This document shows positions 10,251 to 22,155 of a stretch of 64,000 nt of DNA, piece after piece. The notes beneath the pieces are model-generated. The model did not search any database. It worked only from the letters and a program-made list of their open reading frames with translations, and was not told the origin of the DNA. The stretch is from Gnomoniopsis sp. IMI 355080. Taxonomy: Eukaryota; Ascomycota; Sordariomycetes; Diaporthales; Gnomoniaceae. The stretch is from positions 1 through 64,000 of the forward strand of contig JAPEVC010000064.1 in the NCBI GenBank assembly GCA_027946555.1, written 5' to 3'. The first letter of the stretch is position 1. Each line of letters begins with the position of its first letter. Both the position numbers and the translations under genes were made by a program.

Positions 10251-13200
10251 CCTGAGGTGGTTCTTCGTGGTGTTTTTGCGATGGGTTGACTCCTCTCCTG
10301 ACTGATGTAGAAAAAATGGAAAGTGTTCGACGGAAGTAAGCGAGTGTTCATTTGCAGATGGTGAGTGAGTGATCGGGGGCGTCAGCACAGCGGCGTGTGA
10401 TATCAGATTATTTTTGGTGTCACCCAACCCACCCTTGGTGAGTCAACCACTGGCTGTGTGGCACGTTTCTGCGAGATGAAGATCAAAGACAAAAGTCTAA
10501 TGAGTGTGATGAGCGTATTGTCCAAGACAAATAGGATCATGCGAATCAAGGGCCTGGGCGTCGAGACCAACAAACAAATTACCGTAACGAAAGCAAAAAT
10601 CCTTAGGGTGGCTCCGATCCTCCCGAAGTCATCATTTGGGGGCCTGGGCAATGATGAGCCAAATAAAGCCGGACCGTACTCCGCCCATCTTATGTCACGT
10701 AAAAGTTCTTTGTATCAAGGGGGCCAAGACTTTTCATGAAGCTTACACACATCGGCATTAAACGAAGAATTGGACGACAAGTTCTAGTGTAATGAGATAG
10801 TGCGCTGCCACTTTGGCGCGCGTCCATGGCTCACTGACTAGATAGAGTTCAAGGCATGTTTTGCGCTACGAGTTTATCCACCCGTGCACCAATGGTGAAA
10901 GATTTATTTCGGGGATAGCGCCTCGGCCTTCTTAGCCTTCGACGGTTGAGTTTGTAGAGGGCTTGGCTTCGCCTAAGTATTTGTTGCAGGTGACGATCAT
11001 ACTATACCGAGGTGGCCCTGGGCCGACTAACTCAAACTTATCTGCCCCAAGTTGAATGACATGGTGTTCAATCCCTTCAATTAATTCGAGTCCATGCGGC
11101 TACCGAGATGGCCGTCAATCTCCGACTCGCCTTACCTCCCACCTAGGTAGTTTCAGAGAGCAAGTCGCCCGCCTCCTTGGTATCGTCTTGGATACAACTC
11201 GCACTAAAGGAGGCTGGCCAAGCCGCCAAAAGACGGAAGTTTGAGAACACACGCAGTGATAAGTGAGGCGAACAGACGGCGCCCGGCCTGACTCGTAAGC
11301 CTCATGAGAAACACTTCGCACCATTTACTGAGCCCCATTGGATGTAGCAGGCCGAAACAAAAGAGGGAAATCTTTGGGAGTCTTTTTGTTCCCAATTCAA
11401 AGTACAATGGTTGGAGTTCCTGATCAAGCATAGCGCAGCCGAAAAACCAAAGCTTGCTGATGATATAGAAAGGCACCCCACATATTATCATTAGACTCGA
11501 ATTACTTTCAATATATGTTGAACGCTATTATATCGCCTCGCGGATATGCAACATATCAATGTATATGGTATCCCTATTGTATGCAGAAATGGTTATCAGC
11601 CCGAGGAATCCAGGCACCTAGACAATGTACCTCAGAGCTAGTCATGATGACCAAGAAGTTGTGAAAACAGTCTCCATGAGCCTAAGGAGTGAGGTGTTGT
11701 CGAATTAGCCAAGCACTAGGCCATTGACTCGGACCACCCGGATGGGCGTGAACTTTTGAGCCGAATTAATTACCATGGTACTCGGTGGTTCTGACAATGA
11801 ACTGCTCGTAGCTTAGTCACAAAAGCGGTTGGATCGACCAAAGATTTTCTAGAGGCTTCCATTCGAACCATTAATGCCATACCGTGTATTCCAAGTATCT
11901 TGACCATAGAGAAAGGGGCGATGCAATTGAGTTCGATACAGGAAGGGGCCTGCGTCGCCCCGGAGCCACAGTGTCTGTTTAAATTTAGACTGGTAGGTAG
12001 TCTACGAGTAATCGCCCTGGACTTAGTAGATTTCCTTCTCTCGCAGAATTTAGGTAGTGCGCACTGTCCTCCCACGCAATCAGTGGCATTCAGTCTTGTA
12101 ATAAGCTTGAAGGCAAGAAAGAGCCTTAGCTTCTGCGGGCGATGACCATTGTGTTCCTGCCAACTACTTCGACAGGTGTTGCTAGAAAGACATTGTGAAA
12201 CCTGACAGGTGGGACTTCCCAAGGATCGCAACTTACATGAAATTCAAGACCATCTTGCACAAATCCAAGGAGACCTGGGCCTCAATACAATTGCGAGCAA
12301 GACAGCCATGGTTCAATATCGATCTTAGAAGCAAAGCAAGTATTTAGATCAAGTCGAAGCCATCGAACGCTTCGGCGTTGACACAAGCCGGCTTCAGTGT
12401 TGGACAACGTGCTTCGGAAGACATCCTTTTCAGCTATGCTGCGTATGAGTGAATACTTTTGCTTTCCTGTGAAAGATGACATACAATGTGTCCGGTCCAT
12501 TCTGGGTATACAGGCTCATGAGCTGGATCGACTGTTGATACAGAGTCTAGGAACGTTGAAGATGTATGGCGGTCCCAGGGATCGCAAGCGGTGCAACTCG
12601 GAGAAGGCGAGGCATCCGATGACGACCCATACTTATCAAAGTCCAATAGAGTCTTGCTTCGTGTACGATGCTCGACGTAACTCATGCACTTAAGCTTTGG
12701 CGTGCTTTTGGACAATCTCTGTTCAGTACAAATTCTGCCGACATCCTCGAATCGCCCGACACTTTTATCTCGTCCGTCCTAGGTATTGGCATACCTTGGA
12801 TGGAGCATGATATAGTTACGTTGCATTGGTGCTTCTATGTCGCCAAACGCAGCCTCTGATAACAGTGATACGGCTATCTCCTTCCAAGGTTCTGTGGCAG
12901 AGTGATGCTCATTGACGATGCAGGTTCTAGACAGCCATACAGTGGCTTACCCCCCCCCCCTTTTGAACGACCCCCTATGGAATATTGGCCCGGTTTGGGA
13001 TACAAAGAGCTGAAACGGTAGTTATCTAGTAGAGTTTATCGTAATAAGAATATTCAATATGCTCTGGACCAAATTCCGCACCATACTCCAGGAACCATGT
13101 TTTCTCCATGTTTGACTCGTTTTGAGGCTATCTCCGTGTCATGTTAGCCCCTTGTGTGTAATTTCTGTGGAATTTTGGCCCTGACATGCTGCCACATACA

Positions 13201-13485
13201 GGGTCCACCAGCATTACTAGGAGACTAACATTTAGATGCCGTTCTTCTTGACCGCTCGCTGTTACATTTGAACTGAACTTGGCACGATGGACACTTTTGT
13301 CAAGCCAACTGCCCCAGCCAATTTGATGGTGTGGCATTTCGAGGGCATTCGGAAATAGACCCACTTCTTACTCTACTATAGAATGTGCCTCGATTCTGGA
13401 TTATTAAGTCGTGGCACGTGGCACGAAAAAGAGGAGGGGGGGTGTAGGTACTGCAGCTGTTGACTTGAAATGGTGCTCATTTTGC
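10251..13485. other. 3.2-kb gene-poor region
   Basis: No intact gene. Minus-strand fragments around 12434-12715 (LLDFDKYGSS, CDPWDR, VYPEWTGHIV) faintly recall a HET-domain C-terminal segment but are broken by frame changes. A C10 homopolymer lies near 12950. The stretch probably contains decayed sequence; nothing else could be supported. Confidence 0.35.
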
Positions 13486-14750
13486 CTATTTGGCTACCAC
13501 ACCCCTCCTCCGCGCCCATTCCACCATACTCGCGACAAAAGCACTCCTTATCATGACATCCTTCATCTCACCGTATCTTCCCGATACCTGGTCGCCTAGC
13601 TGACCGCTTTCCTTGCCGTCACCCGGTCTGAATAACAACGCTTGCGCAGTAGGCGGCCTTTGGACTAATCCCAAAATTAAGAAGTACAATCGAACAATGA
13701 AACCATGCGCTATGTCCTTCGACAACATGGTAGTCCCGTGGTTGAAGAATGCCTTCAGAATTTCGCCAGAGATTGCATCGTAGAGGGCCCCGACGCCCTC
13801 AGTCTTCCCCGTCCGCACGAGCGCACCAAAAATCGACCTCTGCGCCAGGCGGCGAAGACGTCGTCTCGCACTTGGTCCTCGTGGGGTCCCATCTAAACTC
13901 TTGTCTGGCTCTGGCGTCGGGCTTTCCGGAGCCGAGACTTGTGCCCTGGACTTTGCAATGTTGAATGGATATGTGATCGTCGTGGCAATGACCTTGCTCA
14001 GTGCCGCAATCAAGAATACCATGCCCCCAGATTCGCCCTCTCGACCCCGATCCATCAGCGCCTTCTTGAGCGCATGTTGCAGGTAAAAGGTAATGCTTGG
14101 ATTCAACGTCAGCACCAATGTCGCGCCGTAGCCGGCCCACAACCCCAAGAAGCCCTTCTCAGCACGAATGACGTGTAGTACTTCCCCAAACGACAGGTCC
14201 GTGGGGCTCTGGCTACCGCTACGGCCACTTGCGCTGTCGTCGATGATGAGAGAGGCGGTCTGTTTTCGTGTCACGACGTTGCTGATGGGCGTTGTGAAGA
14301 GTCGTGCACACGCGCCGGCTGCGGCACCTACGCCGAGTTCCTCCCATACGGGCAAGGGGCGGCTGTTTCCTCGTGACCGCCGGGTGCGGAACCAAGTGTA
14401 GAACAGGAAGAAGAGAAAACTATCCTGTAGTCGGTGTTAATAGATACTGGCCTTGAAGCAAGTGTTTGGAATATTGTAGAGCATACTGCAACGCTCTTCG
14501 CAACATCAGAGCCAAGACCGGCATAGAACGCCCGGAGACCACCTTCGCGTTCGAATATCTTGCTGAACGCGTCGGCGAGGCCACTGTACTGCTCTGATGG
14601 TGAGATGGCTCCGTCCTTGTAAAATTGTCGCTGTACTTTGAGCCGTGTGTTGACCAAGTCGAGAGGATATGTGATTGTCGTTGAGATTGCAGTCCCCGTC
14701 GCGCCAGAGATTGCGTGACCAATAGCTGGTAGAAACTTGTCTGCTGGCAT
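13486..14750 (-). CDS. ANT1: Peroxisomal adenine-nucleotide carrier-like protein (mitochondrial carrier family)
   Basis: Exons 14750-14487 and 14424-13486 give 400 aa; an in-frame ATG at 14801 would add 17 residues. Three carrier repeats are visible: residues ~8-90 with YPLDLVNTRLKVQ and a GLRAFYAGLGSDVAKS loop; ~100-200 with LFTTPISNVVTRKQTAS and GFLGLWAGYGATLVLTLNPS; ~215-345 with TYPFNIAKSRAQV. These are degenerate Px[DE]xx[KR] signatures, as in Ant1/PMP34. The family imports ATP into peroxisomes in exchange for AMP to activate fatty acids. An inserted polar loop (PESPTPEPDKSLDGTPRGPS) sits after the third signature. The Ant1 call rests on overall pattern; a related peroxisomal or mitochondrial carrier is possible. 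Confidence 0.75.
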
Positions 14751-15472
14751 CGTGGTCGTTGCCCAGGCCCGGATTATGGCGTGACGGGATCGTGTGAGCA
14801 AGTCTTATGAGGCGTACGGAAAGCTGGTTGAATATCCGAGGAAGGCGATTCGGTGACTGGGTGCTCTAATGACCGATTGAGTGATTGTATGTTGCTCATG
14901 GAGTGAGTAGGTACCTATTTCAATCTACTATCGCATGCCCAAATGCGGAATATCACAGCACTGATGGCTCCATTCGGTCGTCTTTACGACGTCATCGTTG
15001 ACCGGGCCGAGCCTCGGCTCTAATACCCCGGAATTTGGGTGACAGGGGGTGGATGCTATGCCCCATGCACGTGTGCCTAAAATGGTACCTACCTAGGTAC
15101 CTACCTTAGGTACCTAAGTAGATACCCAAATGGAAAAACCTCCCTCGCTGCAGTATATCGATTTATTGTCCAACGAGAACTCAACGAGGACTCAACGATC
15201 CATAGACTCATGACAATGAGGAAATCATACTTTTCACTAAATGAATACCTAAAGTCCGTGATTAAGATACTTGGGACCTTTTGTTTCCTTCTTTGAGGAA
15301 TATCTCAGATAAGCCAGCCTCGACCGTTTTGACATTCTGGGTTCTGCTGATATCGTTGCACCCACTCCCCTATTTAAAAGCTTACGTATGTCATTCTATC
15401 TTCCCAGTTCTTCAAAGAAGCAGCTGAGTAAAGTTGAAAAGCAGCTCCGGCGGATATATCGGAGGGAATATC
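14751..15472. other. Intergenic with dense palindromic ACCTAGGT repeats
   Basis: Upstream of the carrier gene and downstream of the peptidase-inhibitor gene. 15084-15122 is an almost uninterrupted array of overlapping GGTACC, TACCTAGGTA and TTAGGTACCTAA palindromes. No coding sequence was seen. Confidence 0.5.
15084..15122. repeat. Cluster of nested GGTACC / CCTAGG palindromes
   Basis: Overlapping units GGTACCTACC, TACCTAGGTA and CCTTAGGTACCTAAG follow each other without spacers. The same core is scattered singly through other intergenic regions. Confidence 0.8.
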
Positions 15473-16125
15473 TCAAGCAGGATGACATCTTCGATCAAGA
15501 TCTATCGAAAATGGTTCACGGATGTCAGCACGATTTTTTCTCCACCTTCGAATTACAAATTCAAGTGTGACAAGGTAGTTATGGCTGACCTGAGAGTCCC
15601 CTTCCGGAACAGGTGTCTTCCAATAACGTCCAGTCTCGTCGGTGACGCTATGTTTGAAAGTCAGACATTCGCTTTCTGCGCTCAAGTGATAGGTGTTTGG
15701 GCACCTGAGTGGTCACCTCGGACGAACTCACACGTAGACTCCCTCATCACAGCGGGCACACTGCGACACGGTCCATTCCTCCAAGGGCTGATCACCTGAC
15801 AGGGCAGAAAATAGCTTTCCGTCTTCATCAATGGTCCACGCAGAACTTCTGCCGGTCCCATGACTGGCAGAAAGCGCGAACTTGTTCTCTCCAGTTCCTC
15901 GGACTGTCCACTGTAATGATGGATGTTAGCATCTTTGCAGAACCGAGAATCTCTGAGAATGACGCCCGTGATACGTACTTGAAACGGGGTTGCATTGGCC
16001 GGCTGGACAGAAACTGGCTTGGGTAGCAGAGTTTTGTCCTCAGCAAGGTTTCTCTGTACCCAGCGTTCGCCCCAGGGGTTGGTAGCGATTGTGGAGATGA
16101 GGTAGAGGCCGTTCTGAAGCTGCAT
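15473..16125 (-). CDS. Peptidase inhibitor of the I66 type
   Basis: Exons 16125-15979, 15910-15732 and 15680-15473 give 177 aa in phase. The protein starts MQLQNGLYLISTIATNPWGE, then VQRNLAEDKTLLPKPVSVQP and NATPFQWTVRGTGENKFALS, then SAWTIDEDGKLFSALSGDQP followed by LEEWTVSQC and a GVYV strand. This order of beta-trefoil strands (xLxxGxYxI, R-x-LAEDKSLxPK, W-x-hydrophobic, DGxLFA, EEW) is that of the Peptidase inhibitor I66 domain, small cytosolic inhibitors of cysteine/serine peptidases best studied in mushrooms (clitocypin, cospin). The third exon's acceptor (TTGAG at 15681) and the C-terminus after residue ~140 are uncertain; another short exon is possible. Such proteins are thought to act in defence against fungivores and parasites. 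No signal peptide. Confidence 0.7.
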
Positions 16126-17201
16126 GGTGGTGATTTGTGTAGATACTCTGTGGGTCTATTATGATGTTGCTCAGATAGTTTCAATCAGTATGTGTGTTGA
16201 GATGCTTCAGCGTGGAAGAAGCAGGTTAACAGGGCTGTCCCCGCGAATTTATATTGCTATTCCCCAGAGACATTACAGTAACTTTCAATTAAGAGACCAC
16301 AAACTGAACGTTACATTGGGTAGTCTCGACGGATCACTTCTTTTCGAATTCTGAGTCTGGCGGGTGAGATTGCTTACTTGTGGCGCTCTTGAATGACTCT
16401 CCAACGGCTGGGCATCATCACAACGCTCTTCTCCAAAGCCAATAATGGCCTTACCGGAAGGTAGAGATATGTTTCTTTCCGTTCTTGGCATATCATTGTG
16501 GCTATCTCAATTCTTACTCCCTTCACAAAGCGGCTGACATAGAGCTTGGCGCTCGTATTCCGTCCAGGACAATGTAGAGCGCTCGCGATGCGAAAATCTT
16601 GGCGTGGTCTCGTTTGGGGCTGTATTAGTCTTGGTCACGATTCGACGGAGATGGTCTGCGGTCTGCTTTTGCAAGTGAGCTATTATACCACCACGTTAAA
16701 AGGGCGGCAAGAAGTTCATCATTCATCTAAATCTCTCGGGATTCTGTGGTGGCGTCGAGCTTCACAAGGTATTAATCACAGGTGCTGGTACGCAATGTAG
16801 TTGAGATTACCTCGAGGACAATGTCTATTTCAGACATGTGCTTATATGACAGTGGGATCGCTGTCTATTTTTATCCAACAGCTCTCTAGAGTTCTATGAT
16901 CTGATAGCTTCACAAGGCGGACTCGGATCCCGAGCTTGCACCTCCTCGCAAAGTATTCTCGAGCGCGGACTTGACCGCATTGTATTTAGCCAGCGTTTAC
17001 GTGAGATGTGTCATTGTTCGTTTGGTACCTAGGTATTGATGGTGTTCCCGATCGAGGTTTTGACCGTAATCGTAATAGACCTTTTCTGTACAGCTTTGTT
17101 GACCCTGACGCCTTGATCATTCCTTCCCGATCCCCAACGCCATGCTATCAAACAGGTGAAATATCCTCTTCTTCATCATTCCCGGCCTTGGGCTCAGTCT
17201 C
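16126..17201. other. Intergenic region
   Basis: No gene seen. It contains the promoter of the I66 gene and the 3' flank of Sgf73. One TACCTAGGTA copy lies at 17026-17035. Confidence 0.4.
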
Positions 17202-18953
17202 CTAAGCTGGACCCGCAACCGACATTTGTCGAATAGGCGCAAATGTAGCCGAACGAGCGCTGCCAGGCATGCCAGCACCAACCATAGGCACATCCTCCTC
17301 TTCACCGTCGGCGTCCTCTTGATCCAGGCCGGGAAGAAGAGGAACGGGCGGGCGGTGTCCAGGGTGTCCGGGAGGGAGACGCTGTGCGCCCCATCCCTTG
17401 ACTTTGAAGATGCTCTTGCGACCGTGATCAGTAGCGGCGTCGAGCTGTTGGCGCAAGCGAGCGAGTTGAGTCTCGCGCTTAAGAGTGTTCAACTGGGGCT
17501 GAGGGACCACAGGCTGCGGATTCCAGTTCTTGAGGGCGGACATGACTGCGTTATACTCCTCGTCCGAGTCCACAGGGCCGGCGTTCGGGTCATCGTCGTC
17601 CTCGATCGGGGCGTTGGCATCAAGAGCGGCCTCTGTAGCATCGTTAGAAAGGGTAATAGGGAATCGTAGAATAGATAGATGACTTACTCTGCTGCCGAGC
17701 CTGGTTCTTCTTCTGATAAGCGGCAAGCAGCATATCGTATGGCAGCGACCGTCCTGCAACGGCCCGCTTGGCTCCCATGGAGTGAGATTTGCATGTCAGA
17801 GACCTGGCGCAGGGTTGTCCATTAGGCAGCATGACACCACACTGTCTCTCAACATCGACAGGGCCTGTGGCGATGGTAGAGTCAGCAGAGGTTCCTCTTG
17901 GAGTCTTTGGTGGACTTTGAAGTTGATCCCTCATGGTTGTGGTCGTGTTTGTGACAGCGGGGAGGGGTTGTGCAAAGATGTCGGCGTTTGAGATGCAATG
18001 GCTTTTGGGAAAGACTGGGGAATGCTGGTGGTCCATGCACCATCAAGACTGGGGCCAGGCTACCTGTTACAGGCACAGTGACGGGAAGTTGATAACAACT
18101 CACCTTTTGGTTTGGTCTTGGGCTTCGGCTCATCCTTCTTCTTCTTCTGCTTAGGACCCTTGTCGAGTTCGCCATCCGCCTTCCTCTTCTTCCCTTTCGT
18201 GTCGCCATCTCCAGATTTCTTACCAGCAAATTTCCTGGTTGATTTGCCAGCGCCCTTGTCATCGTCACCGTCATCTCCGTCATCGCCACTGTCGCCGTCT
18301 CCGCCGAGGGTGATACCCTCCTCTTCCGCACGCCGTCTTGCTTCCTCGCGTATAGCCTGCTCTTTGGCGCGCTCACGAGCTTCACGCGCAGCCTTTTTCC
18401 GGTTGGCTTTCTCTTTCTTTACTTTTAGACAACCATTTATGTGCTCGACCGCGGTTGTAAGCAGGATGCTCTTCTTGCACCACTTGCAGGACGTCATGGC
18501 CGGGTTGTCGACCAATGCTTTTCCTTTGTTGAAACCCTCCTTGGGCACTTCATCGAGCATGTTCACTACAACCCTCGCGGGTACTTCGTCGGGCGACGGC
18601 GCTCGCTTTGCAACATCTTTGGCTTTGGACTTCTTCTGGTCTGTTGCGATAGCGGTCAGAGATGCGCGAGGATCGTCCAAGGCAGTGAGGGAAAGGGCAA
18701 TTGGGGAGGAGTAGACTATGGCGCACACGTACCTTCGGCAACGATTCCACGTTCGTAGTCGCCAGGTTCCTTGACTTTAAGGTTTTTATCCTTGACCTTG
18801 AAAACACGGCTTTTCGATTTGCTTGAGGAGTTGTTCTTCTTGGAAGCGACCTTTATGGTGGCCTCGTCATCTGGACAGAGAGTTGGGTCAGTCGGGCACC
18901 TTTTGTCTTCCGATAGGTGCCGCAGCGCACTCACCCTTACGATCGTCGGGCAT
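17202..18953 (-). CDS. SGF73: SAGA complex subunit Sgf73 / ataxin-7 homologue
   Basis: Exons 18953-18935, 18870-18733, 18640-18104, 17864-17688 and 17632-17202 give 433 aa. Visible order: a short N-terminus MPDDRK-DDEATIKVASKK; a zinc-binding block CKWCKKSILLTTAVEHINGC (CxxC-H-C) that in yeast anchors the deubiquitinase module; a long Lys/Arg/Glu coiled coil and acidic linker; the SCA7 domain VDVERQCGVMLPNGQPCARS then LTCKSHSMGAKRAVAGRSLP; and a disordered tail. Sgf73 tethers the H2B deubiquitinase module (Ubp8/Sgf11/Sus1) to SAGA in the nucleus. The 239-nt third-to-fourth-exon intron keeps an open frame from 18036, so an alternative acceptor adding ~50 residues is possible. Confidence 0.9.
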
Positions 18954-19920
18954 GTTCGCTGCCGGGGGCGTCCTCGATGTCGCGCTTGATGGGCCGGTGT
19001 ACGATCGTTTTGTTTCGTAAATTTCGGTTGTATACGTGTGGAACTTGCCAGTTTCGGCCTCGAAATGGTCTTGGATGCTGTCCTTGATGTTCCAAGTTGG
19101 ATTGTTGGCTCCTGGATCAGCTCCGGATGATGTCGCAGATTTGACCTAAGAGGTCACCTTCGGGAAGGCCTCGGAGCAAGAATGCAGGTGACGATATATG
19201 TTTGATTAGAACAGAACAAGGCTACAGCAACTATGACATTGTTCCTGTCTGGTTGGCGTGCTGCTTGGTTGTACATCCGTGATGATTCCGCTGGCAAGTA
19301 GATGTGAGGTTGGAATAGGCTTCCGGGGTGGCATGTGGAGAAGATGCACACGCAAGGATTAGCCCGCTTCAGATGCGGCTCTGCTGACAAAGGAGGGTCC
19401 CAGACCCAAATTGTCTTCAATATCACCTGGTCCCGTGGCGGTGGGTTATTAAGATGAGCAACTGCTTATAAAGCGACTTTGTTTAAAACTGCTATTCAAT
19501 GGAGCATTCACATACAATGATCGTTTGCCTCTGTGCTCAGGAAATGCATGCTGTTATCTTGTGCTGACTGCATTGTTTTTGAGGGGTTGTTGTACAGCTC
19601 CTGCATGCACTCTCTCCCGTGGTATGATTGGCCTGCTATTTGTTCACATTGGGTACAGGATGAATGGAGCGTTGGTATAAACTCGGACTCTCTTCCTGTC
19701 CTGAATAATCTGCATGTTTCCCTCCAAGTTTCTCTCTTCTGACCTGAATCCCATCCGCGATGGGTGAATTTCTGGACCTGATCGCCGAACACCGGCTCAG
19801 GACCCAGAGGCTGCCACCACAGGCCGTTCTTGTCGAAGGGTACATACTTCAAGTCCAGAATCAACATACAACTCGTAAGGACTCTTTGTATATCCTCACT
19901 ATTCTGTCACTCATGAAGGA
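18954..19920. other. Intergenic; 5' end of the CorA-like gene unresolved
   Basis: The first part is the promoter of Sgf73. Open frames around 19760-19870 (AVLVEGYILQVQNQH) may belong to the N-terminus of the CorA-like gene, but no exon join could be confirmed. Confidence 0.35.
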
Positions 19921-21386
19921 AAGAGCATGTCTTCAATGCCTCAACCCTGGAGCCTTTCCTGGATGCATGGAATACTCACCAGCATTGCGGGCCTGCTGCT
20001 ACTCGTTCCCTGAGAATCATGTAAGATATCCAGTCAAGACTTTGCAAACAATCAAGACTTTGATTTCATTGTCTCAGTTTCATGAAGGATGGAACTGCCC
20101 TCCTCAACCCTACTATTCGACAACTGCTGCGCGAGAAATGTGGTATGACGGCTCAATTTACATTGGACTGCACCAATCAGTTTCAATGGACCCATTTTCC
20201 AACCGAGTCTTATTTGTCAAGGTCTGTTCTAGATGAGAGATTATCAAATTTGCTGCGATCTGATTCATACGGACTGAATAATACTAAGTTGTCCAGTATG
20301 GATTTTGGCTCTGGAAAGATGAATGTTCTGCGTCTTACGTTCAACTTTTGATGGATTCAAAGTGCTCAACCTATATTTGCGTTGGCCATCCGAATGAGCT
20401 ACGAGATCTCAACCACGACATCACTCTCAAGGAACCTCTCAGGGCTAGCAATCCGCTTTTTGTTGACATGTTGATACTGGCAGCTGTCCTGTCGTCTTAT
20501 CGTTCGGCTATCTCTCAATATCGAGATGTGCTGCGCGATATTGTAAGCCTGTATCTGTTCCGAAAATGAATCAGGACTCAAAATCCCTAATTTCACTGTA
20601 TTTAGGAACCAGGCAAGACACCCCCTGGCAAGGGTGAAGCAGCCCGAAGATTGCATAGCGTTTCCTTGACCTGGCATACGATCCGAAAAGATCTTGGCGA
20701 CCTCCAGCAACATACCCGCCATCTCTACAAAGTGTCCCAGGATCCTATGATGCACGGAAGCAGTATATCAGCTGCTAATTGTCTTCAAACCCTGGAAGAT
20801 TCTTGCGGCTTCTGGTCGAGATGGGTATCTAATTATCTGGAGAGGACTAACACTCGTATAACCTTGGTGCGTCACGTCGTGTCTCTCGGATATCATCATC
20901 TCTCCTTTCCATTTGGACTGCTGCTAATTCTTGACAAGCTACATCACCTTGCCGCGCAGAAAGCAAACCTTGACACGCAGCTCGACAGTATATCAATGTC
21001 TACTCTGGCCCTTGTGACTGCCTTATTTCTACCAGGGACATTTATTTGTGTATGTTGAACACTGTTATCAAGGATTAATAGACAACCTGGCCGAAGATGG
21101 CACTGACACATATTCTTACTTTAGTCTGTACTTAGCACAGATTTCTTTCACATACTCAGATTTATCCGTTGCCGTTTCACGCGGGGCATGGATTTTACCT
21201 GCCATGATTCCGGCCACGGTTGTCGTGGTGGTTGGTTGGTGGGCGTGGTTTCAATATCGAGCTCGCACAACTAGGGTTCAGCTCATAAGTGATGGGTCAA
21301 TAGAAGCTCAACTCAGGCGGTCAAGTAAAGTCTACTTCCATTTAATACTCTATATAGACTTGATATCACCTTGCGAGGAATACTAA
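19921..21386 (+). pseudogene. CorA-like Mg2+-transporter-family membrane protein, frame-broken; 5' end unresolved
   Basis: Assembled pieces: exon ~19930-20020 (HVFNASTLEPFLDAWNTHQH, RSLRII), exon from 20078 (FMKDGTALLNPTIRQLLREK, FQWTHFPTESYL, KMNVLRLTF), frame change at ~20340-20355, then SKCSTYICVGHPNELRDLNH to 20542, 20606-20866 and 20939-21049. The last two carry a coiled stretch (HTIRKDLGDLQQHTRHLYKV) and the first membrane helix MSTLALVTALFLPGTFIC. A final part has VAVSRGAWILPAMIPATVVV and WWAWFQYR (second helix), stop at 21386. The two close C-terminal helices after a long coiled coil are the CorA topology of the large fungal CorA-like family. The ...TFNF-stop / MDSKCSTYIC break leaves no space for an intron, so this copy is probably decaying or contains a sequence error. 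Ion transport is not established for this family. Confidence 0.6.
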
Positions 21387-22155
21387 GTATCCAAGCAGTC
21401 TTCACGCGTGTGCTCGATGTCCGCCTTGGTTCACTATCGCAGTCGAAAGCATGTTCCATGGTTTTGTTCAACCTTCTGCCTGAAACCAAGCCTCATTTGG
21501 AATCTGTCTTTCTGAGGAATTACGTGTATAATTATCAGTTGACCGCAATTTGTAACCATGCCAAGGGAGGGGGCTGCTGGCCTAATGGTACACTTCCGCC
21601 TAGATCGAGCACCGATTCCATAACATCCCATTGAGATGTGCCAGGGTCGTGGGTTCGAACTGCATAACTTGGTAAAAAAAAGAAAAAAATTATCCTTCGA
21701 CTTTCCGTTTCTCAGTCCGCTGGCCTGGGTAAGGGTTGTCGTGTAAGTGACGCGCTGCAGGTATAGTCAATCACGGCCCTTTGCTGGCTGGGGAGGCAGG
21801 GCGTAGAAGAAGGACGAGCCGTTCTTTTTTTTTTTTGGGAAGGGGGGAGGCTTTTTCGAGTTGTTAGAGCCGTTGTCAGCAGCTTGCACAAGTCTCAGCT
21901 CATGATACGTCCAGTCCTTTTTGCTCCAAGGCAGCGCAGTAAGACTTTTCTTTATTTCTGCCATAGACGGGCAATACCTCTGCCCTCGTCTTAGCCTAAA
22001 TTTCCAAAATCTGCCATTCACCATTTGGCAGGTGACAAGATCCATGGGTTTCTCTGCGCTCATGCATTGCTAAATGATGTCTAGATCGTTATGGATCCCT
22101 CATACCAGCTCTTCTCGCCGTGATTTTGATTTTGTCTAGAATAATTGTTTCGCAT
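21387..22155. other. Intergenic between the CorA-like gene and LEU2
   Basis: Contains the tRNA-like element listed separately and a T10 run near 21830. A minus-strand frame at 22063-21767 (RFWKFRLRRGQRYCPSMAEI) reads somewhat like protein but has no start context or recognised family; I left it unannotated. Confidence 0.35.
21571..21690 (+). repeat. tRNA-like, possible SINE-type element
   Basis: An A-box-like TGGCCTAATGG (21578-21588) and a B-box-like GGTTCGAACT (from 21652) are spaced as in a Pol III internal promoter. An A-rich tail (AAAAAAAAGAAAAAAA, ~21674-21690) follows about 12 nt later. The acceptor and T stems do not pair properly, so this is not a functional tRNA. A tRNA head plus A-rich tail is the hallmark of a tRNA-derived SINE; a decayed tRNA gene is the alternative. 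Confidence 0.4.
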
